DNA of 64,000 bases from Kalaharituber pfeilii (GCA_015179045.1 WHUZ01000078.1:124001-188000); one strand, 5' to 3'; shown: positions 38,480-49,510, counted from the first letter of the stretch. Notes: generated from the sequence alone by a model not told the origin. Numbers and translations are program-made.

Positions 38480-39326
38480 ACACAAAGCGACCACGAACGG
38501 CGCAGAACTGCTGGCGATAAGCGAGGCGATGAGAAGGAAGGGGAGATCATGATACTGACGGACTCGAGGGTCGCGATCATGAATCTACGCAAGATCGCAG
38601 CGGGGGTCCCGACCCACCTCGGAGCGAGCCAGAAGGTGCGGGAGGCGTGGGAAGAAAGAATAAGGAGAGGGGAGGAAGACATAGCGGTAATGTGGGTGAA
38701 AGGTCACAAGGGGAATCCCGGGCAACGAAGAGGCGGCGAAGATAGGGACAGCATTACAGTACGAACCGGAGGTAGTGACGGAGCCAGGCATCATCCAGAA
38801 GGCGAGGAGGGAGAGGGCAGTCGAGAGAGACAAACTAGGGATGAACTACCGACCGCTCCAGAGAGTAGGACACGAGGTGTCGAAATTGGCGGGACTTTTG
38901 GGAAAGAAAGGCCTCAAGGCGTGGAGGCATAGGATAGGGAAGACGAAGGACGTGGAGTACAGATGGTGCGGGGAGGGGGAGGAGACGTTCGAGCACGTGA
39001 TGGAGAAGTGTAGGGTGTGGAAGAGGAGGTGGCCAGGCGGGGAAGAGGAGATGCGGAGAGCGAAGAAGACGGAGGAAGGAGATCCGCTGAGGACGGTTCT
39101 AGACCTCCTGGGGGAGCCGGAGGAGGGGAAGTAGACAGAGGGGGAGCAGATACAATGTAAGGAAGGGTATGCAGAGTAGATAGTACACCTCGCCATAGCC
39201 CGTAGGGTGCCCTGCCTTGGCGAGCAGCCGCACGCGGGGTCATGTGATATAAAATAAAAAAAAAAAAAAAAATAGCCCGTAGGGCGGCAAGCGAGTAATG
39301 AAATAAAAAAAAAAAAAAAAAAAAAA
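38480..39326 (+). mobile_element. 5'-truncated tail-A LINE with nested tail-B insertion
   Basis: Starts within RNase H (NGAELLAISEAM, MILTDSRVAIMNL, VMWVKGHKG), has a frameshift near 38720, continues to the knuckle YRWCGEGEETFEHVMEKC (first Cys replaced by Tyr) and a stop at 39132, then 3' UTR, tail A and poly(A). TSD GATCCCGAAGCTT (38467-38479) and GATCCCGACGCTT (39327-39339), one mismatch. Confidence 0.88.
39208..39271 (+). mobile_element. Micro-insertion: tail B inside a tail-A hairpin, 64 bp
   Basis: Tail-B hairpin and poly(A) inserted within the A-type hairpin of the LINE. The 13-bp TSD ATAGCCCGTAGGG lies at 39195-39207 and 39272-39284. Confidence 0.95.
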
Positions 39327-39339
39327 GATCCCGACGCTT

Positions 39340-39808
39340 TGGGCATTGAAACCGCTGGGGCCGACACCGGCTTTAGAACCGTCCTGTCGAGCCCTCTAAG
39401 CCCCCACAGCTTGGAGACTGCCGCCCAGAATTTTTTAGGCTTCCTTCCGGCTACCAACGCTAGTCCACTGCTAGATCAAACTTGTAGCCTTCCAGGCCCT
39501 TGAGGATGATCTGATTGCAGTTGTGACTACCATGGCTCACAGTGTCTCGCCAGGTATCCTAATCCTTAAAGTAGTCCTCTTGGAGAGAGGTGCACGTACT
39601 CTCAGTGACCAGTCCTCTACCCAACGAACCAATGGGTCTGCGGGAGAGCTCCAGCTATGCAAAGTCGGTGCTGCACATTCCGGACATCAGAATAGTACCA
39701 CACATTCTGGTGACGCCCAGCTATGCAAATCCATTCTGCCCTGGTTATGCACACCCAATCCTGCACATTCCGGTCACTCAACCTAGCCACTCCTGTGACT
39801 GCCCACGA
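39340..39808. other. Intergenic; unrecognised minus-strand open frame
   Basis: A minus-strand stretch (GRKPKKFWAAVSKLWG at about 39390-39450) is open and continuous with sequence left of the LINE when the insertion is removed. It might be an old retroelement piece; not assigned. Confidence 0.3.
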
Positions 39809-40560
39809 TTTTTTTTTTTTTTTTAATCATTACTCGCATACCACCCTAGGGGCTATGGCAAGGTATAAATTAAAGACAGAAAAATAATAGCTAAGTGCAA
39901 GTGGTGCCCGCGGTGCTCATACATGGTGCGGGTTGAAGTGAAAAGAATTGCCTCCGAGCCAAGTACCGAGACCTGGTCTATTTCCGTCCTCTGTCCGGCT
40001 CGTACTGGCTCGTCCGCAACCACCTTCCTCCCAGTCTAACTTTCCCGATGTCCTTCGGTGTCTCTAAGTATACTACCGCAGAGCTTGTCTTCTTGCCTTC
40101 CTCCAATAAAATTGACTTCTTCCGCAGCCATCTAATTCCTGTAGTCTTTCCCATTTCTGCATTGGAAGCCTCCAGCCATCTTCTGACATTCCCTAAGTCT
40201 TTCCTCAGGGCTATGCCGTGGATGACAATGCCGTGTTTTGTGGTGGTGTTGTCGGGGGTGGTTGGGGCGAGTGATCTGGCTTTGGAGCGTGGAGAGGGGT
40301 GACCTGTCTCTCACGCTAGCACTTGCACATTTGGGCCAGTTCGTTAACCTGGTAGCAGAGAGTCGGTTGGTTTTAGGAAGTATGTCCACGAAGGTTACTC
40401 CCTCTTCCCTTGGTTGGATCGCTCCCACCAGGGCTCCTTCGTGGGTGGCGGGCTCCGGCTTTGCCGGTCGCACCCGGCACTGGCTTTAGGGAGTGATATA
40501 GGGACATCGTATAAGAGGAAAGCGAGCAGTGATGTATTGAGGTAGAAGGACCAGTAGGGA
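39809..40560 (-). mobile_element. Tail-A gag-only element (longest A copy)
   Basis: A 16-bp T run, tail-A hairpin, gag-A 3' UTR (GTGCCCGCGG segment), then gag ORF1 on the minus strand: IVIHGIALRKDLGNVRRWL ... WLRKKSILLEEGKKTSSAVV ... GGRWLRTSQYEPDRGRK and a stop. An upstream part in another frame (PATHEGALVGAIQPREEG) indicates one frameshift near 40210. No RT sequence lies between gag and the tail. The 5' end and TSD are not resolved. Confidence 0.8.
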
Positions 40561-40647
40561 AGGGCATGGTTTATTTAGTTTATTTGATTATATGAGGACG
40601 TTTGTTGATTAGCTTCTGTGCTCTTTTCCTTCGGTAAGAGGGTTCAG

Positions 40648-40692
40648 AGGGCGGCAAGCGAGTAATGAAATAAAAAAAAAAAAAAGAAAGAA
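40648..40692 (+). mobile_element. Micro-insertion: half tail A plus poly(A), 45 bp
   Basis: Only AGGGCGGCAAGCGAGTAATG of the element plus poly(A). The 12-bp TSD AAGAGGGTTCAG lies at 40636-40647 and 40693-40704. Among the shortest insertions seen. Confidence 0.93.
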
Positions 40693-40743
40693 AAGAGGGT
40701 TCAGCATTCTGCTGGGGGGGAGTGGGTACTCAAGATTCTCAAC

Positions 40744-40970
40744 TGTCAGCCATGCTTGAGTTGGGAACTCAAGCAGGGCTGAGGGGAGGAGCTATGGGGG
40801 ATCTTGGCATTCCAAGTGCTACGGTGGGCGAACATAGTCTAAAGAATGTGGAGGAGGGGTAATTACTGAAACGGGAAGTGGTACTGGGAGGTTAAGGGTA
40901 TTTCTTGAGGTGAGAAGAGGGGGGGCCTGAGAAGAGAATGACCATCGTCGTCATTAAGGGTTATGGTATC
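40744..40970 (+). repeat. LTR-like dispersed repeat, copy 1 (diverged)
   Basis: Shares ATCTTGGCATT.CAAGTGCTAC and GGGTATTTCTTGAGG with 47689-47954 and 59969-60221. Begins TGTCA. It is the most diverged and 3'-shortened copy. Confidence 0.55.
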
Positions 40971-42124
40971 ACTGGGTTTTTAGTCTGCTAGGTCTTGCAG
41001 TTGTTCCTTTGTGTTCTCAAGATATAGTAAACCGGTTCTCTTCTTACCTCCCGATCTCTATCCTTACCCCTCTCATTTTACCTTTCGTGTTCTTCTTCCC
41101 CTCCGTGAACTTTCCTCTTGATCCCTCCCACAGTGCCCACATTAAGTACCTAATCGGGAGTGCTCTTGCCACACTTGGCATATACTTCCTGTATTTCTTA
41201 CCAAGCGAGCAAAGGCCGTCAGTTGTCTCTCTTCATCCCCGCATCGCGCAATCGAAGTCAGCCTATTTCTCTCAGTTGTCCAGCGCTGGTTTATATAAAA
41301 ATTCAACAGGGCAGAAAGGTTGCGAACCTGGCTTTACCTCGGGGACTGAGCCAATTTGTCTTCCCCTTCCCACAAGGCCGACTGGCTACAGCAGGAAACA
41401 CGTGCATTGGTACTGTATACCTGACAAAGTGGAAATGTTAAACAAAACTAGTACCTAAATTAACAGCTACTAAGTATTATGCCGGAATGCATGATTATGA
41501 CAAACTGACCTTTTTCTTCCTTTTCTTTTCGCTACAATCGTTAACGTTTTGCCGGCGCGATGATAGTACTAAAGTTAAGCGAGCGAGAGACGATGTGGAT
41601 TCTGATATTCACTGTGTATTATTATTATTACTGCTCCTATACTAGGTAGGAGATTACAGCAGTTGATATGTAAATTTCAATGCCGTATTGAACATGAGTG
41701 AACAATTCATACACATTCACCACTTTAGGAGATCTTCAACTTTAATCCACTAATCACTCATTTTTTTTTTTTTTTTTGGCTATCGAAGGAACTTGCTATA
41801 CCGAAGAAAAACAGCACCGGCCTCCGTTCTAGCTAGGTTTGATTGGAGACAAGGAATTGATAGCGCGCGAATTGGAAGCTGCAGAAGCCCTCCCAAACAG
41901 ATGAACACATTAATCCACTCTCGGGGCAATTCCCCCCAGGTAGCTCTCCAGGTAGTCCTCCAGAATCTATTGCGCTCGCTGTACTCACTTGGGGCCACAC
42001 ACCCCTCCTTCGCTTCACTCAGTGGGTCCCCCGAATTGACAAAATAAAATAACCAGGGAAACTTAAAAAAATAACATCGCGACACTCCCGCTGCGCTCCG
42101 GAGGGTCACTCATTTCGAACATCG
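40971..42124. other. Intergenic with weak ORFs
   Basis: An open frame 41009-41458 (149 codons) has two hydrophobic stretches but no family resemblance. A 17-bp T run at 41761 has no hairpin next to it. I do not call a gene here. Confidence 0.3.
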
Positions 42125-42421
42125 TCACCCCTTCGAGAGAATATTACCATAACACCCATTACACAAAAGAGCATCCCATTTCCCTTCGCGTGTCGCTATA
42201 AGCTTCGCCTTCTTTTGTTTCGTGCAGCGACTGCACGTGAAAGGTGTCGCCGAGGCCAGCCGATACTGTGTTAATGGACCTCGTGAAGGGTATACCTGCA
42301 CCACCTCGAACGGAGCTGGCGCTGCACTCTCGGTGTGCGGCTCGGAGGAGCCAGTTGAGACGTCGTTAATGCGAGACAAGTCCGAAGACATTTCGTAAAC
42401 CGTATTGAAACACCTATTCAT
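42125..42421 (-). CDS. Small protein with GATA-like zinc finger (98 aa)
   Basis: A complete short ORF. The C-terminal half has C63-x2-C66-x20-C87-x2-C90 in FTCSRCTKQ ... LLCNGCYGN, close to the spacing and the LCN-x-C ending of GATA-type fingers. It lacks the TPxWR segment that contacts DNA in true GATA factors, so it may bind zinc or protein rather than DNA. The N-terminal half is polar and acidic. Single exon. A short open frame downstream on the same strand (41780-42109) is more likely 3' flank. Confidence 0.5.
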   Translation of the reverse strand: MNRCFNTVYEMSSDLSRINDVSTGSSEPHTESAAPAPFEVVQVYPSRGPLTQYRLASATPFTCSRCTKQKKAKLIATREGKWDALLCNGCYGNILSKG

Positions 42422-43350
42422 TCAATGAGTTCACTTGAAAAACGGTACCAATCACTGCCAGTATGTCACAGCATACCAAAAAATCAAATGTTAATACACT
42501 ATCTGCTGATGCACGTGACTCAACTCGCTATTGGTCCCCGTTAAATCTCTGTTGCCTCTTGTTCTCTGCCTGATCTTTCGCTCTCCTAGTAGTAATAACC
42601 GATGGTTCTCCGTGTCGAATCAACCGTACCAAGCCAAAGTACTTTATTCGCTTATGAGAGAGTGAACGGGTTATCCCCCTACTTATATCCGTTCTATCAA
42701 TATCACTGCACCCTGCGGTCCTGTCATTTGTCGCCGGATGGCAGCCTGGCGGGCCTGGCGGGCCTGACGTGTGTGCTTGCTTGCTGTACTGCCGTAGTGA
42801 ATCCCGCCAAGCCAGCTTCGTTAAGGATACTTCCAGTGTTCCGCATTCCAGCATCTGTGCCGACTTGGCAGCAACCAGCAACCAAACTGATGTAAGTATG
42901 TACCTCGCCATGTATTCCCGCCAGAAGCACGCAGTAGATATACAGAGTACTTATAAATACTGTACGGAATAACCCCCGTTTTTTATTACAGTGATGTTAT
43001 TGTGACCGTGTGAATTCCTGTTAGTATTGGAAATGGGTTGTTATACAAGGAATATACTCAAACCATTTGTAACTTTATAACCGTTTTATCGTGAAAAAAC
43101 GGTTAGGTCATGCCAAGCGGTTAGCATAAACATCTCTTATCACGAATACGGCTTTTACAACAGTGTAATCCTGAACACTGTATTCTTGCATTAACTATAT
43201 CCATATCACAATTATATAAACTATTATATAATATGGTGAACCATTACAACTTTATTAACTATATGACCATTCATAAAACTAGAATGTCTTTGATTGATTA
43301 CATAGCTACAGATTCGTTTCTATCACTCTTATTAGAATGAAGATCACTCC
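42422..43350. other. Intergenic, AT-rich, no gene seen
   Basis: Open stretches near 42602-42972 on the plus strand show no family resemblance. Confidence 0.3.
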
Positions 43351-43352
43351 TC

Positions 43353-43407
43353 TTTTTTTTTTTTTGTATCACATAGCCCTGCTTGCAGCTGTTCATCATG
43401 GCAGGGC
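43353..43407 (-). mobile_element. Tail-B micro-insertion, older
   Basis: T run then CACATAGCCCTGCTTGCAGC, TGTTCATCATGGCAGGG (tail B with substitutions). No TSD is readable. Confidence 0.7.
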
Positions 43408-44399
43408 AATAAGAGATACTTAGTTAGCAATGTCAGAGTGAATAGATTTATGTGAGCAGGATTGTATGAGCAAGATTATGTAAGTACGCATTACATCTTA
43501 CCGCAATCATAGAGCAGGTGGTTAGTGGATGTGCATGCACGAGATGTATATGTGACGCAGGTAATATATCATAGCCAGAACAATGACAGTAATATATAAT
43601 AGCCAGAAAGATGCCGCAATCATATAAATAAAGCTACACAGAGGACTAGTAAGTATCGCTAGTCAAGGATCTTTTTGACCTGGTGGACAGTAACTCTCTG
43701 CGTTTACCAGATCCATTTGTAGTAATTGTAAGGGTGATGATACAGCATAGAATAAGACTGAATTCCCTAGTAATCAATCAAAATACAAGACGATGCTTCC
43801 AGACTCATATAAATACACAAATAAATATATAACACGAAGTTGCATAAAAGACAATAAACCACGATAGCTAAGTGCATGCAAGGGCCCACCTCATGGCCCC
43901 CACTCTTGTCATTTCCGTATTCATTTCCGCATTAATTACCAAGACCGGACATTACTGCAGTGCACCTTAACCGTGGTTTCCAACACCATTACAGCAGCAT
44001 TCTGTGACTCGGAGTAGAATTATATGAGTGGAATTGTAAGTCAGACTGAGTGGTTGTTAGAGTTAGCAGAAATGTAACTGTTAGAAGAATCGTGTATGCA
44101 GAATTGTGAATGCCAGAAGGATTGTGTAAGTAGAGTTGTGAGTATTAAATTCGGTAGGATTGTGAGTGTCAGAATAAGCAGAATTGTGTAAGTGAGATTG
44201 TAAATATTAGAGTAGACGAGATTATGGATGTTAGAATATGTAGGATTATATCACGGTGAACAGGATTGTGGAGTGAAAGTGATGTGGGGAGTAGAAGTAA
44301 TGGGGCAATGAGACTGGTCAATTAGAGGAGTGGAGAAGGATAGAAAGAAGTAGATAGAGTGGAGAAGTGGAAGGCGTGGAGAAATGTGGGGGTTAAGTA
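43408..44399. repeat. AT-rich intergenic with degenerate tandem repeats
   Basis: From about 44020 to 44280 short motifs such as AGAATTGTG, GGATTGTGAGTGTTAGAA and GTAAGT recur every 25-35 bp with much variation. No gene. Confidence 0.45.
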
Positions 44400-44463
44400 T
44401 TTTTTTTTTATTTTTATTTTTTATTTCATTACTCGCATGCCGCCTTACAGGCTATGGCGAGGT
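44400..44463 (-). mobile_element. Micro-insertion: tail A
   Basis: A T-rich run with A interruptions and an intact tail-A hairpin (CATTACTCGCATGCCGCC, TTACAGGCTATGGCGAGG). The TSD is not clear. Confidence 0.8.
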
Positions 44464-44831
44464 GTTATGTAACAAAGATTGTGTGATAAAGAAAGTAAGG
44501 CTTGGCAATCCGAATTAAGTATCAGTAGTATGATATAGTAAGTACTTGAGACTTTATAGCGAGACCGATTTTACAGTATACAATTGTTTTCAGCATATGT
44601 GTAATGAAAACGGGAAAATATATTATAATCATTTAACCTAAAAGCGGTGCTATCACGATTTTTTCAAGATTAACGGTTTAAAAAGTATTAACTACTCTGG
44701 CACCCTTGGCGTTAGTAGAATTACAACGGGAGTTCTATACTAAACCCTGTCAAGTTCGACCTAACGGGGTTATTCCGTACAGTATACAAAATCAAGACTC
44801 ACTGTAGCAAGAGCGGTAACAGGATCAGGTG
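44464..44831. other. Intergenic, no gene seen
   Basis: AT-rich; nothing recognisable. Confidence 0.3.
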
Positions 44832-44844
44832 ACAGGAGGTGGTA

Positions 44845-45565
44845 TTTTTTTTTTTTTTTTTTTCATTACTCGCATGCCGCCTAACAGGCTATGGCGAGGG
44901 ATTAGGTACATGATGGTTAGGATAAACAAAAGACGAACGGGATGAGGAATAAGATAATGGAAAAATAAAGGAAATTACTCTGCCGCCCAGTCTAACACCT
45001 CCGCCAGTTTGTCTCCTTCCCCCTCTGTTCTTGTTGGCTGCTTCAGCCCCATCTCCCCTCTCGGTAGTCTTTTCTTCCAAGCATCGCACTCATTCATAAT
45101 GTGCTCAAAGTTCTCGAGGGCCTTGCCACACCATCTGCACTCCGGTGAATCGTCCTTTCCTATCTGATGTCTCCACTGTCGCAGCCCCTTGTTCCCCAAT
45201 ATGCCTGCGAGTGTGGCTACCCTCCTCCTGTTCCCCAGGTGTTCCAGTGGCCGGTACGACAGCTGTAGTCTTTTTCTCTCTTCGGCCCTCCACGCTTTGG
45301 CGTATTGCCGCATGCCTGCCTCGGTAACCGTCTCATCCTGGTATTGCAGTGCCATGCCGATCTTCGCTGCCATATCCGCCCTGGTGTTGCCTTCAACGCC
45401 CTTGTGTGCCGTTACCCATAAGATTGCTATGTCTCTGCCGCCCCGGGCTGTCCTCTCTTCCCACCGTCTCCTCACGAAGCTTGCGGGCCCCCCCGGTGTT
45501 GGGTCTCCCCTCGCTCTCCCCTGCATTCTCGTTATGGTGACCCTAGAATCCGTAACAATTAGTAA
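44845..45565 (-). mobile_element. 5'-truncated tail-A LINE with 13-bp TSD
   Basis: The minus strand encodes the end of RNase H (ILWVTAHKGVEGNTRADMAAK), linker, CCHC knuckle (CRWCGKALENFEHIMNEC) and stop (VLDWAAE), uninterrupted. The 3' UTR, tail-A hairpin and T run are on the left. TSD ACAGGAGGTGGTA lies at 44832-44844 and 45566-45578. Confidence 0.93.
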
Positions 45566-45578
45566 ACAGGAGGTGGTA

Positions 45579-46230
45579 GAAGCTGTCTCCTAAGGTTAAT
45601 GTTGCGTCAACAACACAAAAGGCGGGTGTGGTAAGTGCTAAATTCGAACTCATTCGCTGTGATGAGCTAGCTGGTCTAGATTCTGATCGGTATGTAGACA
45701 GGCAAGTGGGTATGCATGTGTCCTGTATCCGGGGTTCTGTTCTGGAATATCATTGGCCCGTTACACTCACGTGTGCCACACCTTGGTGACAACGAAAATA
45801 TACGCTGGTGACATAGAAGCATGATGATTGTATTCACATTGCACATGAAGTATAGCAAGCGTGGTAGCAAGTATGTATTCGAATGCATGTCATGAAGTAT
45901 AGCAAGCGTGGTGGCAGCAAAGTAGCATGATAAGTACCCTTGAGAAGATTGAGCCGGGGAGGGAGCGGGGAGGCGGGGGGTAGCAGTGAGGGGGGAGCGG
46001 TGAAGAGTGGGGCGGAGCTGGGGGGATGGGAGTAGGAGCGTGGTGGTAGCAGTGAGGGGGGAGCGGTGAAGAGTGGGGCGGAGCTGGGGGGATGGGAGTA
46101 GGAGCGTGGTGGTATGAAGGACCTCTCGGTCAGGAGGCTGGTCACTGCTTGTTTTTATGTAAAATTTCTTATACGGAATATGTGCTAATAATAACTTGAA
46201 TTGGGTAGCTCTAAAAATAACAAAAATATC
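45579..46230. repeat. Intergenic with tandem repeats
   Basis: A 67-bp unit (TAGCAGTGAGGGGGGAGCGG...) is repeated twice, nearly exactly, at about 45981-46114. Before it CATGAAGTATAGCAAGCGTG occurs twice (about 45844 and 45892). No gene. Confidence 0.7.
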
Positions 46231-46330
46231 ATCATTATCATTTTTCCATCATACCACTGTAACTAAACATCGCCATAGCCCATAGGGCGGCATGCGATTA
46301 ATGAAATAAAAAAAAAAAAAAAAAAAAAAA
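46231..46330 (+). mobile_element. Short tail-A insertion, about 100 bp
   Basis: About 40 bp of 3' UTR, tail-A hairpin and poly(A). The flanks share AAAAATATCA (about 46223 and 46326), a probable TSD partly masked by the A run. Confidence 0.75.
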
Positions 46331-46366
46331 TATCAAAAGAGAGAAAACAAAGAACCGGCGCCAATC

Positions 46367-47244
46367 TTACAACGGAGGGTTTGTTGACGCCTCCTTCTCC
46401 TCCTCCCAAGTCAATTTCGGAACTGGCCATTCATTCTGGAGTTTCAAGAAGCAGACTATCGCTGCCCGTTCATTAATGGTCAGGTTATGGGTGCTGATAA
46501 TGATGTGGCGGTCGTTTCCGTGGGCAATTTTTGATACCCCATGGTATAAGTGTGGAACCTGGGCCTTGATCTCTTTTTGGATCAGGTTACGTTCCTCCGC
46601 CACCCTCTGCAGGATTTTTGTAAACTCCTCGGTATTTGACAAAGCCATTAGCCTGTCACAGGCTCCTCCTTTTTTTTTCGATTTTGTGCAGACGTTGGGC
46701 TTCGTTGCCGATATACTCTGTCCATGTACATTAGTTAGCCAGTATACCATTTCTCACGAGGACAGAGACATTTTCAATACCCAAGACCCCACGCAGATTG
46801 AAATTCCCCTTTAGCCGCAAGTTCTCTTCCAGCATCGTGGTAGAGTATGTCTGCATGAGGAAACAGTCAGTTCATGTAGATATTGTGAAGCCTGAGGCCA
46901 TATACCTTCAAGTTAGCGATAGTAGTTATATATCCCTCAGCTTTTATTGCCCCCGTTTCCAACATTTTGGATAACCGATCTTTCTCCGTTTCAGAGGTTT
47001 TGAGTACCAGATCTATTTTTTCTTGCGCATCTTGTTTGTACTCAGTCCGAAGTTGTATTCTCTGCGTTTCAAGCATTTTGAGTAACCGATCTATTTCTTC
47101 TTTCGCATTTTGTTTCAAAACCGCAATTTGCCATGCTGCGTTTTCTGGCTGGAGGATTAAATGGCGAGTTCCGAAAATATTTGCGTAAGCAGGTAAATTA
47201 GTCTTTACCGTACGTAGAGGGCGCCTGGCGATAGTTGAGAGCAT
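46367..47244 (-). CDS. Conserved-looking coiled-coil protein, three exons (260 aa)
   Basis: Exons 47244-46906, 46850-46758 and 46717-46367; all junctions are phase 0. Intron 1 (55 bp) is GTATAT...CAG; intron 2 (40 bp) is GTGAGA...CAG with a GCTAAC branch site. Exon 1 encodes an N-terminal segment and a long charged helix (KEEIDRLLKMLETQRIQL, KIDLVLKTSETEKDRL) with heptad-like spacing. Exons 2-3 encode MLEENLRLKGNFNLRGVLG and a compact C-terminal domain (PHLYHGVSKIAHGNDRH, NERAAIVCFLKLQNEW). Correct phase across both introns and a branch site support a real gene. I do not recognise a named family; the RxPLRT N-terminus might be a mitochondrial presequence, which is inference. Confidence 0.65.
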
Positions 47245-47688
47245 GTTTGTATTTTCGTTAAAAGATCATACAGAGAGGGAAAGAGGAGACTATTCTTTTG
47301 AAGCATGGGAGAATAGTAGGTAAGGTGCGAGACATAGGTTCGGAGTCAAATAGAAAATGGGTGGATCAGTCTCCAACCTACTGCAAACGCCCAGCAAACG
47401 CTTATACCAAGAGTTCAGACTGTTAGCAAGCCAAGCCCAACTAGTTAGTACTTACTAGTATAGTCTTAGCCTCGGACCAGTCGTTTGTTCATATGTTGCT
47501 ATCGGAAGCGTCTTGGCATATGTGTTATGTAATCAATCTTTGCAATATATCTGCCAAGACCCTGAGTACCTACTAGTACCAACGTCTAGTTCGAGGCTAG
47601 TATAGTTTAGCCTCGAACCAGTATAGTCTGAAGGCTACCAGAGTTGAATGACATAATTTACCATGAGTTATGAACTACTGTTAAGTGC
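47245..47688. other. Intergenic upstream of the coiled-coil gene
   Basis: Short recurring strings (TACTAGTA, TAGCCTCGRACCAGT) at about 47450-47635; no gene. Confidence 0.35.
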
Positions 47689-47954
47689 TGTCACAAACCT
47701 ATCCCGCAACTGTCGGGTACAGTGGGGAATCTTGGCATTTCAAGTGCTACAGTGGGTGAAGGCCGGAGGATGATGTAACTACTAAAAGGAGATGGGGGTA
47801 CTGAGAAGGTAAGGGTATTTCTTGAGGAGAGAAGGGAGAGGCCTCAGGAGAGATTATCATCATTATTACAAGGTTGAAGAAAGTGAATCTGATAGAAACA
47901 CGATCATTTCAGCTATTTACTCTTTCTTCCCACTAGACCACTTTTCTCTCTCAT
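47689..47954 (+). repeat. LTR-like dispersed repeat, copy 2
   Basis: Begins TGTCACAAACC and ends near CTCTCTCATA; co-linear with 59969-60221. No internal retroelement domain lies adjacent, so it could be a solo LTR or another short repeat. Confidence 0.6.
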
Positions 47955-48645
47955 AGACTTTGGCGGTTCTAGAAAGACCTAGATGGTGAAGGTAGATAGG
48001 AGTTAGAGCTAACCAAGTGAAGAAACCTGGAAACCAAATACAGGGTAGATTGTGAGCTGCTACGAATAAGAGACCCTTGAAGGTCACTGAGCTTGCGAAC
48101 TACGTGACTGAAACTCATTCGGCTCATTCGGTTGCTGGGCTTTTTTTTTTTTTTTTTTTTTTATTTCACGTGACCCCGCTTGTAGCTGTTCGCCATGGCA
48201 GTGTTGCTGGGCTTGAGAGCTACGTGACTGAAAGCGCACTTTCCTATTTCCATCCCTCCTAGTTCTCTATAACTAATCAAATCGAAAAATGAGAGTTTAT
48301 ACTCACTCAGCTTATTTGGTGTGAACAAGAGACTTTCGAGGGTTGTAACCTCAAGTCTATTGGCAAAAATGAAGAAAGCAAAGGTGGCAGAACCAATAGC
48401 TTCCGAGGCATACTCTCCCTCTCTGATGTAGTATTTTATGGGTGCTATTGGATCTTTGATTTGCTAGTGTGGATGGAGAAGCTAAAGAGGAATCCGTTGA
48501 TTTTCATAAACCACAACTACAAATCCAGTAACTAATGCATAGTCTTGAAGACAATGTAATACATAATTAATAAAAGCGTACTGCTCTTCAGTAATTGGAG
48601 TACTTCAATGAAGTACAGGAATATCATATCTATAAAAAGATATGC
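47955..48645. other. Intergenic carrying one micro-insertion
   Basis: No gene apart from the tail-B insertion at 48143. The flank of that insertion contains two similar strings (CTACGTGACTGAAA). Confidence 0.35.
48143..48202 (-). mobile_element. Micro-insertion: tail B plus poly(A), 60 bp
   Basis: T run and tail-B hairpin only. The 12-bp TSD GTTGCTGGGCTT lies at 48131-48142 and 48203-48214. Confidence 0.93.
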
Positions 48646-48657
48646 ATTGGGGATAGG

Positions 48658-49074
48658 GTTTTTTTTTTATTTATTTCATTACTCGCATGCCGCCTGTAAG
48701 GCTATGGCGAGGATATACTAGCTATGGACATTCAGATGAGATAAGAAATTATTGAAATTGATAAATCCAACCCTTTCAAACCCCGCTAAAGAAATCCCGT
48801 CACTCTTCCCCTGCCCATAGTAAGGCTTTGATCACTTCTGCCCCACCTCCTTTTGGCTGTCTCAGTCCCTCCGCCCCCTTTGGCATTCTGTCCAACCACG
48901 GTTTGCAATTAGTCGTTATATGCGCGAAGTTGTCTGGAGCCTTCCCGCACCATCTGCACTCGGGAGAGTCCGCCTTCCCTATCCCGTACCTCCACTCTTT
49001 TAGTCCTTTGTTTCCAAGAATACCTGCCAGGGTTGATACCAGTCGGCGGTTATCTAGTTCCTATAGTGGTCGGT
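48658..49074 (-). mobile_element. 5'-truncated tail-A LINE
   Basis: Interrupted T run, tail-A hairpin, 3' UTR and ORF2 end on the minus strand (CRWCGKAPDNFAHITTNC knuckle). TSD ATTGGGGATAGG lies at 48646-48657 and 49075-49086. Confidence 0.9.
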
Positions 49075-49145
49075 ATTGGGGATAGGTTGTTGCAGGGGGA
49101 TAGCTGCATAGAGTAAACGGAGGAATACATGAAATGGTATGCATG

Positions 49146-49510
49146 CCCTGCCATGGCGAACAGCTAGATGGTGTGGAGAAGCTGAGGAGACGACTGCCCA
49201 TCTATTGGGTGAGTGTAGGGTATGGAAGAGGAGGTGGCCAGGGGGTGAAGAGCATGTGAGGAACCCTCCGAAGAGGAGGGAAGGGGAGAGAGACAGGCTA
49301 GATACTCTTATAGAAATGTTGGGGGAGTGAGGGGGGGAGGAGGGGGGAGCGAGGAGGGGATATATATTTCTAACTTTCTCGTATGTAACTAGCACAACAT
49401 CGCCATAGCCCTTAGGGCGGCAAGCGATTAAATGATATAAAAAAAAAAAAAAAAAAAAATGGCGAACAGCTGCATGCGGGGTCACGTGAAAAAAAAAAAA
49501 AAAAAAAAAA
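49146..49510 (+). mobile_element. Tail-B micro-insertion split by a tail-A LINE
   Basis: The B element proper is 49146-49165 plus 49472-49510 (59 bp). The 10-bp TSD GGTATGCATG lies at 49136-49145 and 49511-49520. Confidence 0.93.
49166..49459 (+). mobile_element. 5'-truncated tail-A LINE nested in the tail-B hairpin
   Basis: Encodes the knuckle WCGEAEETTAHLLGEC to the stop, 3' UTR, tail-A hairpin and poly(A). The 12-bp TSD TGGCGAACAGCT lies at 49154-49165 and 49460-49471. Confidence 0.95.

Noticed and set aside
41761..41777. T run as the tail of a retroelement
   Set aside because: No A, B or C hairpin follows and no TSD was found; it may be a simple homopolymer.
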